NCBI GenBank assembly: GCA_963811825.1
Contig: CAWESS010000037.1
Span: 62,001-126,000 of the forward strand
DNA: 64,000 nucleotides
Source of the DNA: Fodinibacter sp963811825
GTDB lineage: Bacteria; Actinomycetota; Actinomycetes; Actinomycetales; Dermatophilaceae
Direction of reading: 5' to 3'
Shown: positions 1-11,615 of the stretch, piece by piece
Position numbering within the stretch: position 1 is the first letter of the stretch
Layout of the letters: every line of letters starts with the position of its first letter
Notes under the pieces: generated by a model
What the model saw: only the letters and a program-made list of their open reading frames with translations
What the model was told of the DNA's origin: nothing
The model's database searches: none
Program-made: the position numbers and the translations under genes

Positions 1-1893
1 GCCCTGTCCTCGGTGGCCTACGCGCCGGACGAGATCTTCCTGACCCTGGGCCTGGCCGGCGGAGCGCTCGCGCTCACCCACTCGTGGGAGATCGCCCTCG
101 CGGTCGTCGTCGTCATGGCCGTGGTGATCATGAGCTACCGGCAGAACGTTCGCGCGTACCCCTCGGGTGGCGGCGACTACGAGGTGGCCAGCGTCAACCT
201 CGGGCCCCGGGCCGGGCTCGGCGTGGGCAGTGCCCTCCTCGTCGACTACGTCCTGACCGTGGCGGTCTCGATCTCCGCCGGGGTGCAGAACGCCGCGGCG
301 GCGTTCGGCTTCGTGCGGGGGCACGAGGCGCTGGTCGCGGTGCTCATCATCGCCGCGCTGACGGCGATGAACCTGCGCGGGGTGCGCGAGTCCGGAACGG
401 CGTTCGCGATCCCGACCTACCTGTTCATGGTCACCGTGCTCGGCATGGCCCTCATCGGGGTCTTCCGCAAGGTGACCGGCACGCTGCCGCAGGCCGAGAG
501 CGCCGGCCTCGAGCTGCTCCCCGAGCCGGGGTACGAGGCCATGACCGGCATCGCCCTGGCGTTCCTGTTCCTGCGCGCGTTCTCCTCCGGCTGTGCCGCC
601 CTCACCGGGGTCGAGGCGATCAGCAACGGCGTCCCGGCCTTCCGCAAGCCCAAGAGCCAGAACGCCGCCACGACCCTGCTGCTCATGGGCATGATCTCGG
701 TGACGATGATGCTCTCGATGGTGGCGCTGGCGACCTGGACCGGCGTGAAGTACGCCGAGGACCCCGCGACCCAGCTCGCCCGCGACGGGGTGCTCGTCGG
801 GGAGGACTACGTCCAGCACACCGTCATGGTGCAGGTGGCCGAGTCGGTGTTCTCCGGCTTCCACGCCGGGGTCGTGCTCGTGTCGATCGTCACCGGGCTC
901 ATCCTCGTGCTGGCGGCCAACACCGCCTTCAACGGCTTCCCGGTGCTGGGCTCGATCCTCGCCCGCGACGGCTTCCTGCCGCGCCAGCTGCACACCCGCG
1001 GCGACCGACTCGCCTTCTCCAACGGCATCATCATCCTGGCGGCCGCCGCGGCGTTGCTCGTCGTCATCTACGACGCCAAGGTCACCGCCCTCATCCAGCT
1101 CTACATCGTCGGCGTCTTCGTGTCGTTCACGTTGTCGCAGATCGGGATGGTGCGGCACTGGACCCGCCACCTGCGCCTCGAGCGCGATCCGGGCGAGCGA
1201 GGTCGGATGATGCGCAGCCGGGTCATCAACGGGGTCGGCGCGGCCATGTCGGGCACCGTCCTGCTCGTCGTCCTCGCGACGAAGTTCCTCCACGGGGCGG
1301 GCTACGCCATCGCCGCGATGGCGGTCCTCTACGTGATGATGACGCGCATCCGGCGCCACTACGACCACGTCCGTGACGAGCTGAGCGTGCAGGAGGGCGA
1401 CACCAAGCAGCAGATGCTCCCGTCGCGGGTGCACGCCATCGTGCTGGTCTCCAAGATCCACAAGCCCACCCTGCGGGCGCTCGCCTACGCCCGCGCGACC
1501 CGACCGACGATCCTCGAGGCGCTGACGGTCGACGTCGACCCGGAGGAGACCAAGGCGCTGCAGGCCGAGTGGGTGCGCCGCGACATCCCGGTGCCGCTGA
1601 AGGCGCTGGACAGCCCGTTCCGTGAGATCACCCGTCCCGTCGTCGACTACGTGAAGTCGATCCGCTCGGGCAACCCGCGCGACCTCGTCGTCGTCTACAT
1701 CCCGCAGTACGTCGTCGGCCACTGGTGGGAGCAGATCCTGCACAACCAGAGCGCCCTGCGGCTGCGCTCGCGGCTGCTGTTCACGCCGGGCGTCATGGTC
1801 TCCTCGGTGCCCTGGCAGCTCGCCTCGTCCGAGGGCATGGAGGAACGCATGGACGGCCCCGTCGCCGGCGACGTGCGCCGGGGCGAGGGCTGA
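1..1893 (+). CDS. APC-superfamily permease, KimA-like (5' end outside window)
   Basis: Polytopic membrane transporter. The reading frame is open from base 1, and the first codons read ALSSVAYAPDE, the conserved start of TM1 in KimA/APC transporters, so the true start lies upstream. About 12 hydrophobic segments occupy residues 1-460 of the visible part. A soluble C-terminal domain of about 170 residues follows, as in KimA. KimA (YdaO) of Bacillus is a proton-coupled potassium importer; potassium as substrate here is inference from family resemblance, and an amino-acid substrate cannot be excluded. The stop overlaps the next start (TGATG), so it is translationally linked to the RNA methyltransferase. 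Confidence 0.85.
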   Translation, partial: ALSSVAYAPDEIFLTLGLAGGALALTHSWEIALAVVVVMAVVIMSYRQNVRAYPSGGGDYEVASVNLGPRAGLGVGSALLVDYVLTVAVSISAGVQNAAAAFGFVRGHEALVAVLIIAALTAMNLRGVRESGTAFAIPTYLFMVTVLGMALIGVFRKVTGTLPQAESAGLELLPEPGYEAMTGIALAFLFLRAFSSGCAALTGVEAISNGVPAFRKPKSQNAATTLLLMGMISVTMMLSMVALATWTGVKYAEDPATQLARDGVLVGEDYVQHTVMVQVAESVFSGFHAGVVLVSIVTGLILVLAANTAFNGFPVLGSILARDGFLPRQLHTRGDRLAFSNGIIILAAAAALLVVIYDAKVTALIQLYIVGVFVSFTLSQIGMVRHWTRHLRLERDPGERGRMMRSRVINGVGAAMSGTVLLVVLATKFLHGAGYAIAAMAVLYVMMTRIRRHYDHVRDELSVQEGDTKQQMLPSRVHAIVLVSKIHKPTLRALAYARATRPTILEALTVDVDPEETKALQAEWVRRDIPVPLKALDSPFREITRPVVDYVKSIRSGNPRDLVVVYIPQYVVGHWWEQILHNQSALRLRSRLLFTPGVMVSSVPWQLASSEGMEERMDGPVAGDVRRGEG

Positions 1894-3230
1894 TGCCCGC
1901 CCAGCACGCGAGCAGCCTCGCCGTGGGCGACGAGGTCGAGGTCGACGTCACCGCGATCGCGCACGGCGGCCACTGCATCGCGCGCCACGAGGGCCAGGTG
2001 CTCTTCGTCCGGCACACCCTGCCCGGTGAGCGGGTGCTGGCCAGGGTCACCGAGAGCGGTGCGGGGGAGCGCTTCGTGCGCGCCGACGCCGTCGCCGTGC
2101 TCACCGCGTCGCCCGACCGCGTCACGCCGCCGTGTCCGTGGTCGGGGCCCGGCCGGTGCGGGGGCTGCGACCTCCAGCACGTCTCCCTCGACCGCCAGCG
2201 ACGGCTGAAGGCCGACGTCGTGCGCGAACAGCTGTCCCGCCTGGCCCACCTCGACGTCGAGGTGACCGTCGAGCCCGTGCCCGGGGATGCCGGAGGTCTC
2301 GACTGGCGCACCCGCGTCGAGTTCGCGATCGGTGCCGACGGGCGGGCCGGGCTGCGTCGTCACCGGTCGCACGACGTCATCGCGATCGACCACTGCCGCA
2401 TCGCCGCGCCCGGCGTCGACCGGTTGCGCGTCACCGACCGCACCTGGCCGGGAGCAGACGCCGTGGATGCCGTCGCGCCGTCGGTCGGTGAGCCGGTCGC
2501 CGTCGTGGTGCCGGGCGACGAGGTCCCGCTGGTCCGGGAGCGGGTGGAGGTGGCCGATCGGGGGGTCGAGGGCCACGAGGGCTCTCGCGCGCTCGAGTTC
2601 ACCCTGTCCGCCCGGGGCTTCTGGCAGGTGCATCCCGGTGCTGCCCAGACCTTCGTGGATGCCGTGCTCGCCGCCACCGCGCCCCGCGCGGGTGAGCGTG
2701 CCCTCGACCTCTACGCCGGCGTCGGGCTCTTCGCGTCCGTGTTGGCCGAGGCGGTGGGCCCGACGGGCCAGGTGGTCGCCATCGAGTCCGACAGTGCCGC
2801 GGCGGGCCACGCACGCTCGAACCTCGCCGCCCACCCGAACGCCGCCGTGCTGACGGCCCGGGTGGACGACGCGTTCGGGGTGGCTCGCCCGTCCCGGCGA
2901 GGCAGTGCCAGTCAGCGGGGGTCGCGCCCACGCAAGGCGTCCCGCTCGACGCTCGTGCCGGCATCCGCCGACGTCGTGGTGCTGGACCCACCGCGCACGG
3001 GGGCGGGCAAGGGAGTCTGTGCCGAGATCGCCGCCCTGGCGCCCCGGGTGGTCGCGTACGTCGCCTGTGACCCGGCCGCGCTGGCGCGGGACACGGCCTA
3101 CCTCGCCGACCTCGGCTACCGCCTGGACACGCTGCGCGCGTTCGACGCGTTCCCGATGACCCACCACGTCGAGTGCGTCGCCCGCTTCGTGCCGACGGGG
3201 GCCGGGCGCTCCGAGGCGCAGGAGGCGTGA
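1893..3230 (+). CDS. TRAM-domain class I SAM-dependent RNA uridine methyltransferase (TrmA/RlmD family)
   Basis: Predicted to make m5U in tRNA or rRNA using SAM. The 445-residue length is normal. Residues 1-60 form a TRAM-type RNA-binding domain. Cys81, Cys89, Cys92 (CGGCDLQH) and Cys168 match the four 4Fe-4S ligands of RlmD. The methyltransferase core has DLYAGVGLF for SAM binding, DPPRTGAGK, the nucleophile Cys in VACDPAAL and a catalytic Glu in HHVEC. The ATG overlaps the permease stop (TGATG), which fixes the start. A basic insert of about 25 residues before the DPPR motif is unusual but in frame. The rRNA/tRNA target cannot be told from sequence. Confidence 0.9.
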   Translation: MPAQHASSLAVGDEVEVDVTAIAHGGHCIARHEGQVLFVRHTLPGERVLARVTESGAGERFVRADAVAVLTASPDRVTPPCPWSGPGRCGGCDLQHVSLDRQRRLKADVVREQLSRLAHLDVEVTVEPVPGDAGGLDWRTRVEFAIGADGRAGLRRHRSHDVIAIDHCRIAAPGVDRLRVTDRTWPGADAVDAVAPSVGEPVAVVVPGDEVPLVRERVEVADRGVEGHEGSRALEFTLSARGFWQVHPGAAQTFVDAVLAATAPRAGERALDLYAGVGLFASVLAEAVGPTGQVVAIESDSAAAGHARSNLAAHPNAAVLTARVDDAFGVARPSRRGSASQRGSRPRKASRSTLVPASADVVVLDPPRTGAGKGVCAEIAALAPRVVAYVACDPAALARDTAYLADLGYRLDTLRAFDAFPMTHHVECVARFVPTGAGRSEAQEA

Positions 3231-3242
3231 ACGGCGGGGCTG

Positions 3243-3755
3243 TTGCCCGACCTTGCGGCCCTGGACGGGCCAGCCTTCGACGTCGGGCGGCTGGATGCCG
3301 GCGTGCGCGACTTCTACGAGCACACGGCGCAGTGGCGCATGGACGCGTGGTCGCAGTGGTCGGCCCCGTTCCTTCCCGGCGGCGACGGTCGACAGGTCTG
3401 GGCGGGCTGGGTGCGGCGGTTGCGGTCGACCGGTGACCACCTGTTCTCCGGCGCGTACCGGGCGACGACGCTTCCGGGGCACGGCCGGGTCGTCCACGTC
3501 GCGTTCCCCCTCCAGGGGGGCAACGTGCAGGTCTTCCTCACCCCGTCGGTGCGGTCCGACGGCGCCCTGGTGCTCGACTCGCCGCGTGGCCCGTTCGGTG
3601 CTCCTGGCGCCTACGTCGCCGTCCGGTCCGAGCCACGGCCTCTGGCTGCGTCGGGCCCTCGTGGTCCGGTGCACACCGGATGGAACGGCTGGCCTGAGAC
3701 GTCGCGAGAAGTCCTGCGGGCGCGAGGCCTCGCGGGTCGGCACGCCGCGGCATAG
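3243..3755 (+). CDS. conserved hypothetical protein, apparently shortened
   Basis: A 170-residue soluble protein with no catalytic motif that I recognise. The stretch beginning VRDFYEHTAQWRMDAWSQW, then GRQVWAGWVRRLRSTGD and GRVVHVAFPLQGGNVQVFL, resembles a larger uncharacterised actinobacterial family that I recall only by pattern. In that family I expect about 35 further residues after AWSQW..F-PGG and a longer N-terminus. The only start is a TTG 12 bases after the methyltransferase stop, without a clear Shine-Dalgarno. Together this suggests a gene with an internal in-frame deletion and a lost N-terminus. The family assignment is from memory and uncertain. Confidence 0.5.
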   Translation: MPDLAALDGPAFDVGRLDAGVRDFYEHTAQWRMDAWSQWSAPFLPGGDGRQVWAGWVRRLRSTGDHLFSGAYRATTLPGHGRVVHVAFPLQGGNVQVFLTPSVRSDGALVLDSPRGPFGAPGAYVAVRSEPRPLAASGPRGPVHTGWNGWPETSREVLRARGLAGRHAAA

Positions 3756-3787
3756 GCTCGACGGTGAACGTCCCCGTGTGGTTAGAT

Positions 3788-3803
3788 ATCTTGACATCAA
3801 GAT
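3788..3803. promoter_or_regulatory. operator-like palindrome / -35 region upstream of aconitase
   Basis: Perfect 7-bp arms ATCTTGA and TCAAGAT separated by CA lie 47 bases before the aconitase start, in locally AT-rich DNA unlike its surroundings. The hexamer TTGACA (3791-3796) sits across the left arm and could serve as a -35 element; the matching -10 is weak. A repressor or activator bound here would act directly on acnA. The identity of the regulator is not shown by the sequence. Confidence 0.6.
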
Positions 3804-3849
3804 AAATTACGGGAATCGCGCGATGACGCACGACCTGAAGGGAGCCCCG

Positions 3850-6534
<2,685 letters not shown>

Positions 6535-6556
6535 CACCGGGCGTCGTGACGACACC

Positions 6557-6593
6557 GCGCGTGGCCACACCCGACGAGGGTGTGGCCACGCGC
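6557..6593. terminator. bidirectional hairpin terminator after aconitase
   Basis: A perfect 16-bp inverted repeat (arms 6557-6572 and 6578-6593) with a 5-base loop GACGA lies between the convergent ends of acnA and the RibD-like gene. There is no strong T-run, as is usual in high-GC actinobacteria. Confidence 0.85.
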
Positions 6594-6614
6594 TGTTCGT
6601 CACGGGCGGAAAGG

Positions 6615-7182
6615 TCAGGCGTCGGTGCTGCGGACCGGCGCGTACTCCAGGGCCAGGACGCCCGACGGCAGCGCTGTCGAGCGGAGCAGCGTCATCGGCA
6701 CCATCGGCCCGCCCTCGTCGAACAACCGCTCGCCCTTGCGGGCGGCGATCGGATGGACCAGCAGGTGCAGCTCGTCGAGCTCGCCGGCGTCGAGCAGCGC
6801 CCGGACCACGGGGAGCGACCCGGGCACCAGCACCTTGCCGACGCCTTCGGCCCGCAGGGCGCGAGCGGCGCCCACCGGGTCCGTCGACCGCTCGGCGTTG
6901 CGCCAACCGAGGTCCTGCTCGCCAGAGGTGATGACGACCTTGCGGGTGTCGCCGAGCTGGGCGGCGAAGCCGGCGTCGTCGCCGCCCGCGGCCTCGCGCT
7001 CGGGCCAGGCTCCGGCAAAGGAGTCATACGTGACCCTGCCGAGCAGCAGCACGTCGACGCCCTCGTAGTCGGCGGAGACGCGCTCGCCCATCGCCTCGTC
7101 GAAGTACGGCAGCGTGCCAGTCGAAGTCGATCTCGGCGACGCCGTCGAGGGTGATGAAGAGGGTGGAGATGATCGTGGTCAC
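6615..7182 (-). pseudogene. RibD C-terminal/DHFR-fold reductase, one frameshift
   Basis: Member of the dihydrofolate-reductase-like RibD_C family; such stand-alone proteins are NADPH-dependent reductases of unknown substrate. The product would start at a GTG (7182) reading TTIISTLFITLDGV, but near 7109 the frame changes before LPYFDEAMGERVS. Restoring two bases there gives about 189 residues. Later motifs are typical: LLLGRVTYDSFAGAWP, KVVITS, and VPGSLPVVRALL for the cofactor-binding region. Apart from the frameshift the protein looks complete, so sequence error is as likely as inactivation. Confidence 0.7.
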
Positions 7183-7275
7183 AGGTGGCCTTCCGGGAGT
7201 CTCGCGAGTGTGATCTCGATACCCTGCCTCACACCGGGGGGCAGCGGGCTCCGAACCGACGTCGAGCAGGATCGA

Positions 7276-7399
7276 ATGATCGACATTCTCTGGGGATCGG
7301 TGGCATGGTCGGGCTGCTGGGGCTGGCCGTGGCCCTCTCCGTCGACCGACGGGACATCCCCTGCGAACCGTCGGGGCCGCGCTGGCCCTGCAGGTGACC
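7276..7399 (+). pseudogene. remnant of the N-terminus of a NupC/CNT nucleoside transporter
   Basis: Across two frames this stretch reads MIDILWG, then GGMVGLLGLAVALSVDRRDI, then LRTVGAALALQVT. I recognise this as the first transmembrane helix and the SVDRR/LRTVGAALALQ junction of concentrative nucleoside transporters. Nothing of the remaining 380 or so residues follows; the DNA runs into the leader of the next gene. Two frame changes in 120 bases plus the truncation point to a real gene relic. The rest of 7183-7533 holds no other gene; a GCGGGGC/GCCCCGC hairpin lies near 7490-7514. Confidence 0.45.
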
Positions 7400-7533
7400 T
7401 CGCCAGTCCTCAGTCCTTCGGCGCACCCGGAGAACTGCCGCGCACGGCCGCCACACCGGCTCCGACGCAGGGCCTAGAGTCTCGCCAGCGGGGCCCGCAA
7501 GGGGAGCCCCGCGCCTACCTGGGGGGTCGTTCC

Positions 7534-8149
7534 ATGAGGTCGTTGCGCGTCATCCTTCTTCTCGTCGTCTCGGTCCTGCTGGGGGCGGTCGGCGTGGCTC
7601 CGGCCTCGGCCGCCAAGCCCCAGCCCGCCACGATCCAGATCACGTCGGTGGTGGCTGTCGACACCCGCACGGCAACCGTGACGTGGACGCCGGTCAAGGG
7701 CACCGACCACTACGTGCTCGAGTGGGCACCGGCCATGCGGCTGTACACCTCGGCGACGACGGCCACCATCACCGACCTGTACCCCGGTGACGAGGCCGGC
7801 TTCACCGTTCGTGCGGAGACCAGGCGCAACCAGGTGCTGGCCACCAGCTCCTACGCCTACGTCACCCTCGCTCCGGAGGGCCCGGCGAGCCTGTACGGCT
7901 ATGCCCCGTACGCGGACACCGTGAAGCTCTGGTGGAGCGGCGGCTACGGGTGCTACACCTACGAGCTGGCCGTGGCACAGCCCGACGGCACCTACTCCAG
8001 CGTGACCCAGCTGCCCGAACTACGTCGTCGACCAGTCGTGGCAGGGGTACCAGGACCCGGCCACCACGGTGACGTACGTGGTGCGTTGTGCCAACCTCTC
8101 GGGCCTCTGGTCGACCTGGTCGGAGCCGTTCGCGGTGACGACCGAGTAG
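7534..8149 (+). pseudogene. small secreted fibronectin-III-like protein, one frameshift
   Basis: Exported protein of about 205 residues. Residues 1-27 are a signal peptide with a hydrophobic core ILLLVVSVLLGAVG and an ASA|A cleavage site. One FnIII domain follows (TATVTWTPVKGTDHYVLEW, ATITDLYPGDEAGFTVRAE), then a second incomplete one. Near 8018 the frame changes; after restoring two bases the reading continues NYVVDQSWQGYQDP to WSEPFAVTTE and a stop at 8147. A GGGGGG tract 9 bases before the ATG may act as the ribosome site. There is no enzymatic domain; a role in binding surface polymers is only a guess. Confidence 0.65.
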
Positions 8150-8166
8150 TCCTGACCGTTCCGCAC

Positions 8167-9353
8167 TCAGCGCGGGAAGTCGGGGCTGAGGCGCACGACG
8201 TCGCCGACCACGACGACGGCCGGGTTCTCGACCCCGGCGCTCGCCGCGCGGTCGGCGATGTCGGCCAGCGTCCCGAAGGTCACGCGCTGGTCGGGTGAGA
8301 AGCCGCGCTCGATGATCGCGACGGGGCACGATGCCGGCCGCCCGGCATCCAGGAGAGCCGTGGCCGAGCGGGCCAGGCGCCCGACGCCCATGAGCAGCAC
8401 GACGGTGTGGTCGGTTCCGGCGGGGACCGCGGGCAGCTCGTCGTGCCCGGTGACGACGGTGAAACCGCGCGCCACCCCGCGGTGCGTCACGGGGATGCCG
8501 GCCGCCGCCGGGACCGCGACGGCGCTGCTCACCCCGGGCACCACCTCGACCCGGATGCCGTGCGCCTGGCACGCCAGCCGCTCCTCACCTCCGCGCCCGA
8601 GGACGTAGGGGTCGCCCCCCTTGAGGCGGACGACGGCGCGACCGGCCAGGGCCAGCTCGACGAGCAGGTCGTTGATCCGCTCCTGGGGCAGCGCGTGCCG
8701 GCCCGGGGACTTGCCGACGTCGATGACCCGCACCGTGGCGGGCAACGCGTCGACGACACCCCGGGGGGCGAGGCGGTCGACGCACGACGACGTCGGCGCT
8801 CGCGAGCAGCTCGCGACCCCGCACGGTGAGCAACCCGTCGTCTCCGGGACCGCCGCCGACGAGCGCGACCCACCCGGGTCCGGTGCGCGAGGTGCGCCGC
8901 AGGTCGACCCGGCCGCCGGCCAGGATGCCGCCGATCGTGCGGGCGACCCCCTGCGCGAGCATCGGGTCGTCGCCCGCGTGGACGGCCAGGGTCACGTCTC
9001 CGTCCTGGGTCGTGACGCGCGTGGTGGCCGGCAGCCACGCGGTGGCGTCGAGGCACCAGAGGCGCGCCGCGACGGCATCCGCTCGCACTGCCGTCGTCGA
9101 CGGCGATGTCGCCCGAACCGGCGAGCGCGAGCCAGGCGCCGTCGAGGTCCACCGGGCCGGCGTAGTCGCGCTCGCTCCAGGCCACCTCACCGGTGGCGAT
9201 GAGGGCCGCAGCCTCCTCGCACACCCACGGTGCGAGCACGTGCACCAGCCCGCCCGCCTCCACGAGGGCGCGGATGCCGGGCACCACCGCCGGTCCGCCG
9301 CCCACCACGAGCACGCGGCGTCCGGTGAGGTCGAGCCCGACGGGCAGCGTCAC
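8167..9353 (-). pseudogene. cobA: uroporphyrinogen-III C-methyltransferase with precorrin-2 dehydrogenase-like N-domain, two frameshifts
   Basis: Siroheme synthesis for the sulfite reductase encoded upstream. The N-terminal part (GRRVLVVGGGP, a Rossmann nucleotide-binding loop) resembles CysG-B/Met8 dehydrogenase-ferrochelatase. The C-terminal part is a SUMT: VALVGGGPGDDGLLTVRG, IDVGKSPGRHALPQERIN, VRLKGGDPYVLGRGGEE, VVPGVSSAVAVPA. Reading frame changes occur near 9085 and 8778, each explained by two missing bases. The GTG at 9353 would overlap the cysN stop (GTGA). It is the last gene of the sulfate operon. Because siroheme is required by Sir, the breaks are more likely sequence errors than inactivation. 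Confidence 0.8.
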
Positions 9354-10649
9354 TGCGGGGACTCGCGTGCACTGCGGGTGTTCTCCGGGAGCGACGGCGT
9401 CGGCCATCGCGGCGGCCAGGGTGCGCCCGTCGTCGGGGTCGATGAGCAGGAAGGCGCCGCCGCGTCGCGACGTCGAGTACTCCTCCACGGGCAGGGGGGC
9501 GGCGAAGCGCACGGTGACCCGGCCGATGTCGTTGAGCGCGAGCTCGTCGGTGGGGGTGAGGCGCAGGGCGTCGAGGTCGAGCCGCCCGTCGATCGAGCGC
9601 ACCATCGCGAGCACGGTGCGCGCGCCGTGCTTGACGAGCAGGCGCGCTCCGGGCCGCAGGGGCTCGTCCGCGAGCCAGCAGGCCAGGGCCGTGACCTCCT
9701 GACGGAGGGGCACCGGGTCGCTGGCCGCGGCGATGAGGTCACCGCGGCTGACGTCGACGTCGTCGGCGAGGCGGATCGTCACGGACTGCGGGGCGACCGC
9801 GACGTCCAGGGAGCGCTCGCCGAGGTCGATGCCCGCGACCGTCGAGCGCAGCCCCGACGGCAGCACGACGACCTCGTCGCCGACGCGCACCGAGCCCGAG
9901 GCGAGCTGCCCGGCATACCCGCGGTACTCGACGTGCTCGGGGGAGCGCGCGGCGCCCTGGGGACGGATGACGACCTGCACCGGCATCCGGAACGACTCGT
10001 GCACGGGGTCGGTGTCGGCGGGCAGGGTCTCGAGCAGCTCGAGGAGCGAAGGGCCCTCGTACCAGGGCGTGTTGGCCGACCGGTCGACGACGTTGTCGCC
10101 GACGAGGGCGGAGACGGGCACGGCGTGGGCGTCGGGGATGCCGAGCTGCGTGGCGATGGCTCGCACCTCGGCGGCGAGGGTGCGGAACACCTCCTCGCTG
10201 TGGGCGACGAGGTCGATCTTGTTGACGGCGATGACGACGTGCGGCACGCGCATGAGGGCCGCGACGGCGAGGTGGCGGCGGGTCTGCTCGAGCACACCCT
10301 TGCGGGCGTCGACGAGCAGCACGAGGGCGTCGGCCGTGGAGGACCCGGTCACCGTGTTGCGCGTGTACTGGACGTGGCCGGGGCAGTCGGCGAGCACGAA
10401 CGAGCGCTCGGCCGTCGCGAAGTAGCGGTACGCGACGTCGATGGTGATGCCCTGCTCGCGCTCGGCGCGCAGGCCGTCGGTCAGCAGGGCGAGGTCGGCG
10501 GTGTCCAGGCCGCGGTCGCGGCTGACCCGCTCGACCGCGTCGAGCTGGTCGGCGAGCACCGACTTGGAGTCGTGCAGGAGCCGCCCGACGAGGGTGGACT
10601 TGCCGTCGTCGACCGAGCCGGCGGTCGCGAGGCGCAGCAGAGTGGACAT
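9350..10649 (-). CDS. cysN: sulfate adenylyltransferase subunit 1 (GTPase)
   Basis: Regulatory GTPase of ATP sulfurylase; with CysD it activates sulfate to APS. Elongation-factor-like GTPase domain at residues 1-220: P-loop GSVDDGKST (about 11-19), DCPGH and NKID. Two beta-barrel domains follow and the protein body ends with GGAFLLIDPDDGRTLAAA. As written, the frame runs without a stop into the cobA coding region. In the +1 frame a TGA (9352-9350) overlaps the cobA GTG; two missing bases near 9380 would produce exactly this apparent fusion. I therefore set the end at that TGA, but a true CysN-CobA fusion cannot be excluded. The start follows the cysD stop directly (TAGATG). Confidence 0.88.
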
Positions 10650-11615
10650 CTAGAAGTAGCCCTCCTTCTTGCGGTCTTCCATGGCGGCCTCGGAGATGCG
10701 GTCGTCGGCGCGGGTGGCGCCGCGCTCGGTGAGGGTGGATGCCGCGACCTCGGCGACGACGTCGGCGACGGATGCCGCGTCACTCGCCACCGCGCCCGTA
10801 CAGGACATGTCGCCCACGGTGCGGTAGCGGACCTGGCGGGTGTGGACGTCCTCCCCGGCTCGGGGCTGGGAGTACGGGCCGACGGCGAGCAGCATGCCGT
10901 CACGCTCGAAGACGTCGCGGTCGTGGGCGTAGTAGAGGCCGGGCAGCTCGATGTTCTCGCGCTCGATGTAGCGCCACACGTCGAGCTCGGTCCAGTTCGA
11001 GAGGGGGAAGACGCGCACGTGCTCGCCGGGACGGTGGCGCGGGTTGAAGATGTTCCACAGCTCGGGCCGCTGGTTCTTGGGGTCCCACTGGCCGAAGTCG
11101 TCGCGCAGGCTGACCACCCGCTCCTTGGCGCGGGCCTTCTCCTCGTCGCGCCGGCCGCCACCGAAGACACCGTCGAAACGGTGCCGGGCGATGGCGTCGA
11201 GCAGCGGCTGCGTCTGCAGCGGGTTGCGCGTGCCGTCGGAGCGCTCGCGCAGCCGGCCGTCGTCGATCCAGTCCTGCACGGAGGCCACCTCGAGGCGCAG
11301 GCCGAGCCGCTCGACGGTCGCGTCGCGGTAGGCGAGCACCTCGGGGAAGTTGTGCCCGGTGTCGACGTGCAGCACGGGGAAGGGCACGGGTGCCGGCCAG
11401 AAGGCCTTCGCGGCGACGTGCAGCATGACCACGGAGTCCTTGCCGCCGCTGAAGAGCAGGACGGGGCGCTCGAGCTCGGCGGTGATCTCGCGGATGACGA
11501 GCATCGCCTCGCTCTCGAGGACGTCGAGCTGGGTCAGCACCGGGAGGTCGGTGGAAGTCGTGGTCACGTTGTTGGGCCCCTCGAGGCGGGTGTCGGTGGT
11601 CAAGGTGTCGGTCAT
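10650..11615 (-). CDS. cysD: sulfate adenylyltransferase subunit 2
   Basis: Catalytic subunit of ATP sulfurylase (ATP + sulfate to APS + PPi). It is 321 residues long. The PP-loop motif SGGKDSVVMLH lies near residues 50-60, followed by HVDTGHNFPE and FGGGRRDEEKARAKER. The C-terminus DRKKEGYF is characteristic of the family. The ATG at 11615 overlaps the cysH stop (ATGA). The ORF extends upstream in the cysH region, but that part is out of frame with CysH and not real. Confidence 0.95.
   Translation of the reverse strand: MTDTLTTDTRLEGPNNVTTTSTDLPVLTQLDVLESEAMLVIREITAELERPVLLFSGGKDSVVMLHVAAKAFWPAPVPFPVLHVDTGHNFPEVLAYRDATVERLGLRLEVASVQDWIDDGRLRERSDGTRNPLQTQPLLDAIARHRFDGVFGGGRRDEEKARAKERVVSLRDDFGQWDPKNQRPELWNIFNPRHRPGEHVRVFPLSNWTELDVWRYIERENIELPGLYYAHDRDVFERDGMLLAVGPYSQPRAGEDVHTRQVRYRTVGDMSCTGAVASDAASVADVVAEVAASTLTERGATRADDRISEAAMEDRKKEGYF

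Noticed and set aside
1695..3800. 701-residue minus-strand open frame
   Set aside because: Shadow of the RNA methyltransferase; Arg/His/Gly-rich with no motif.
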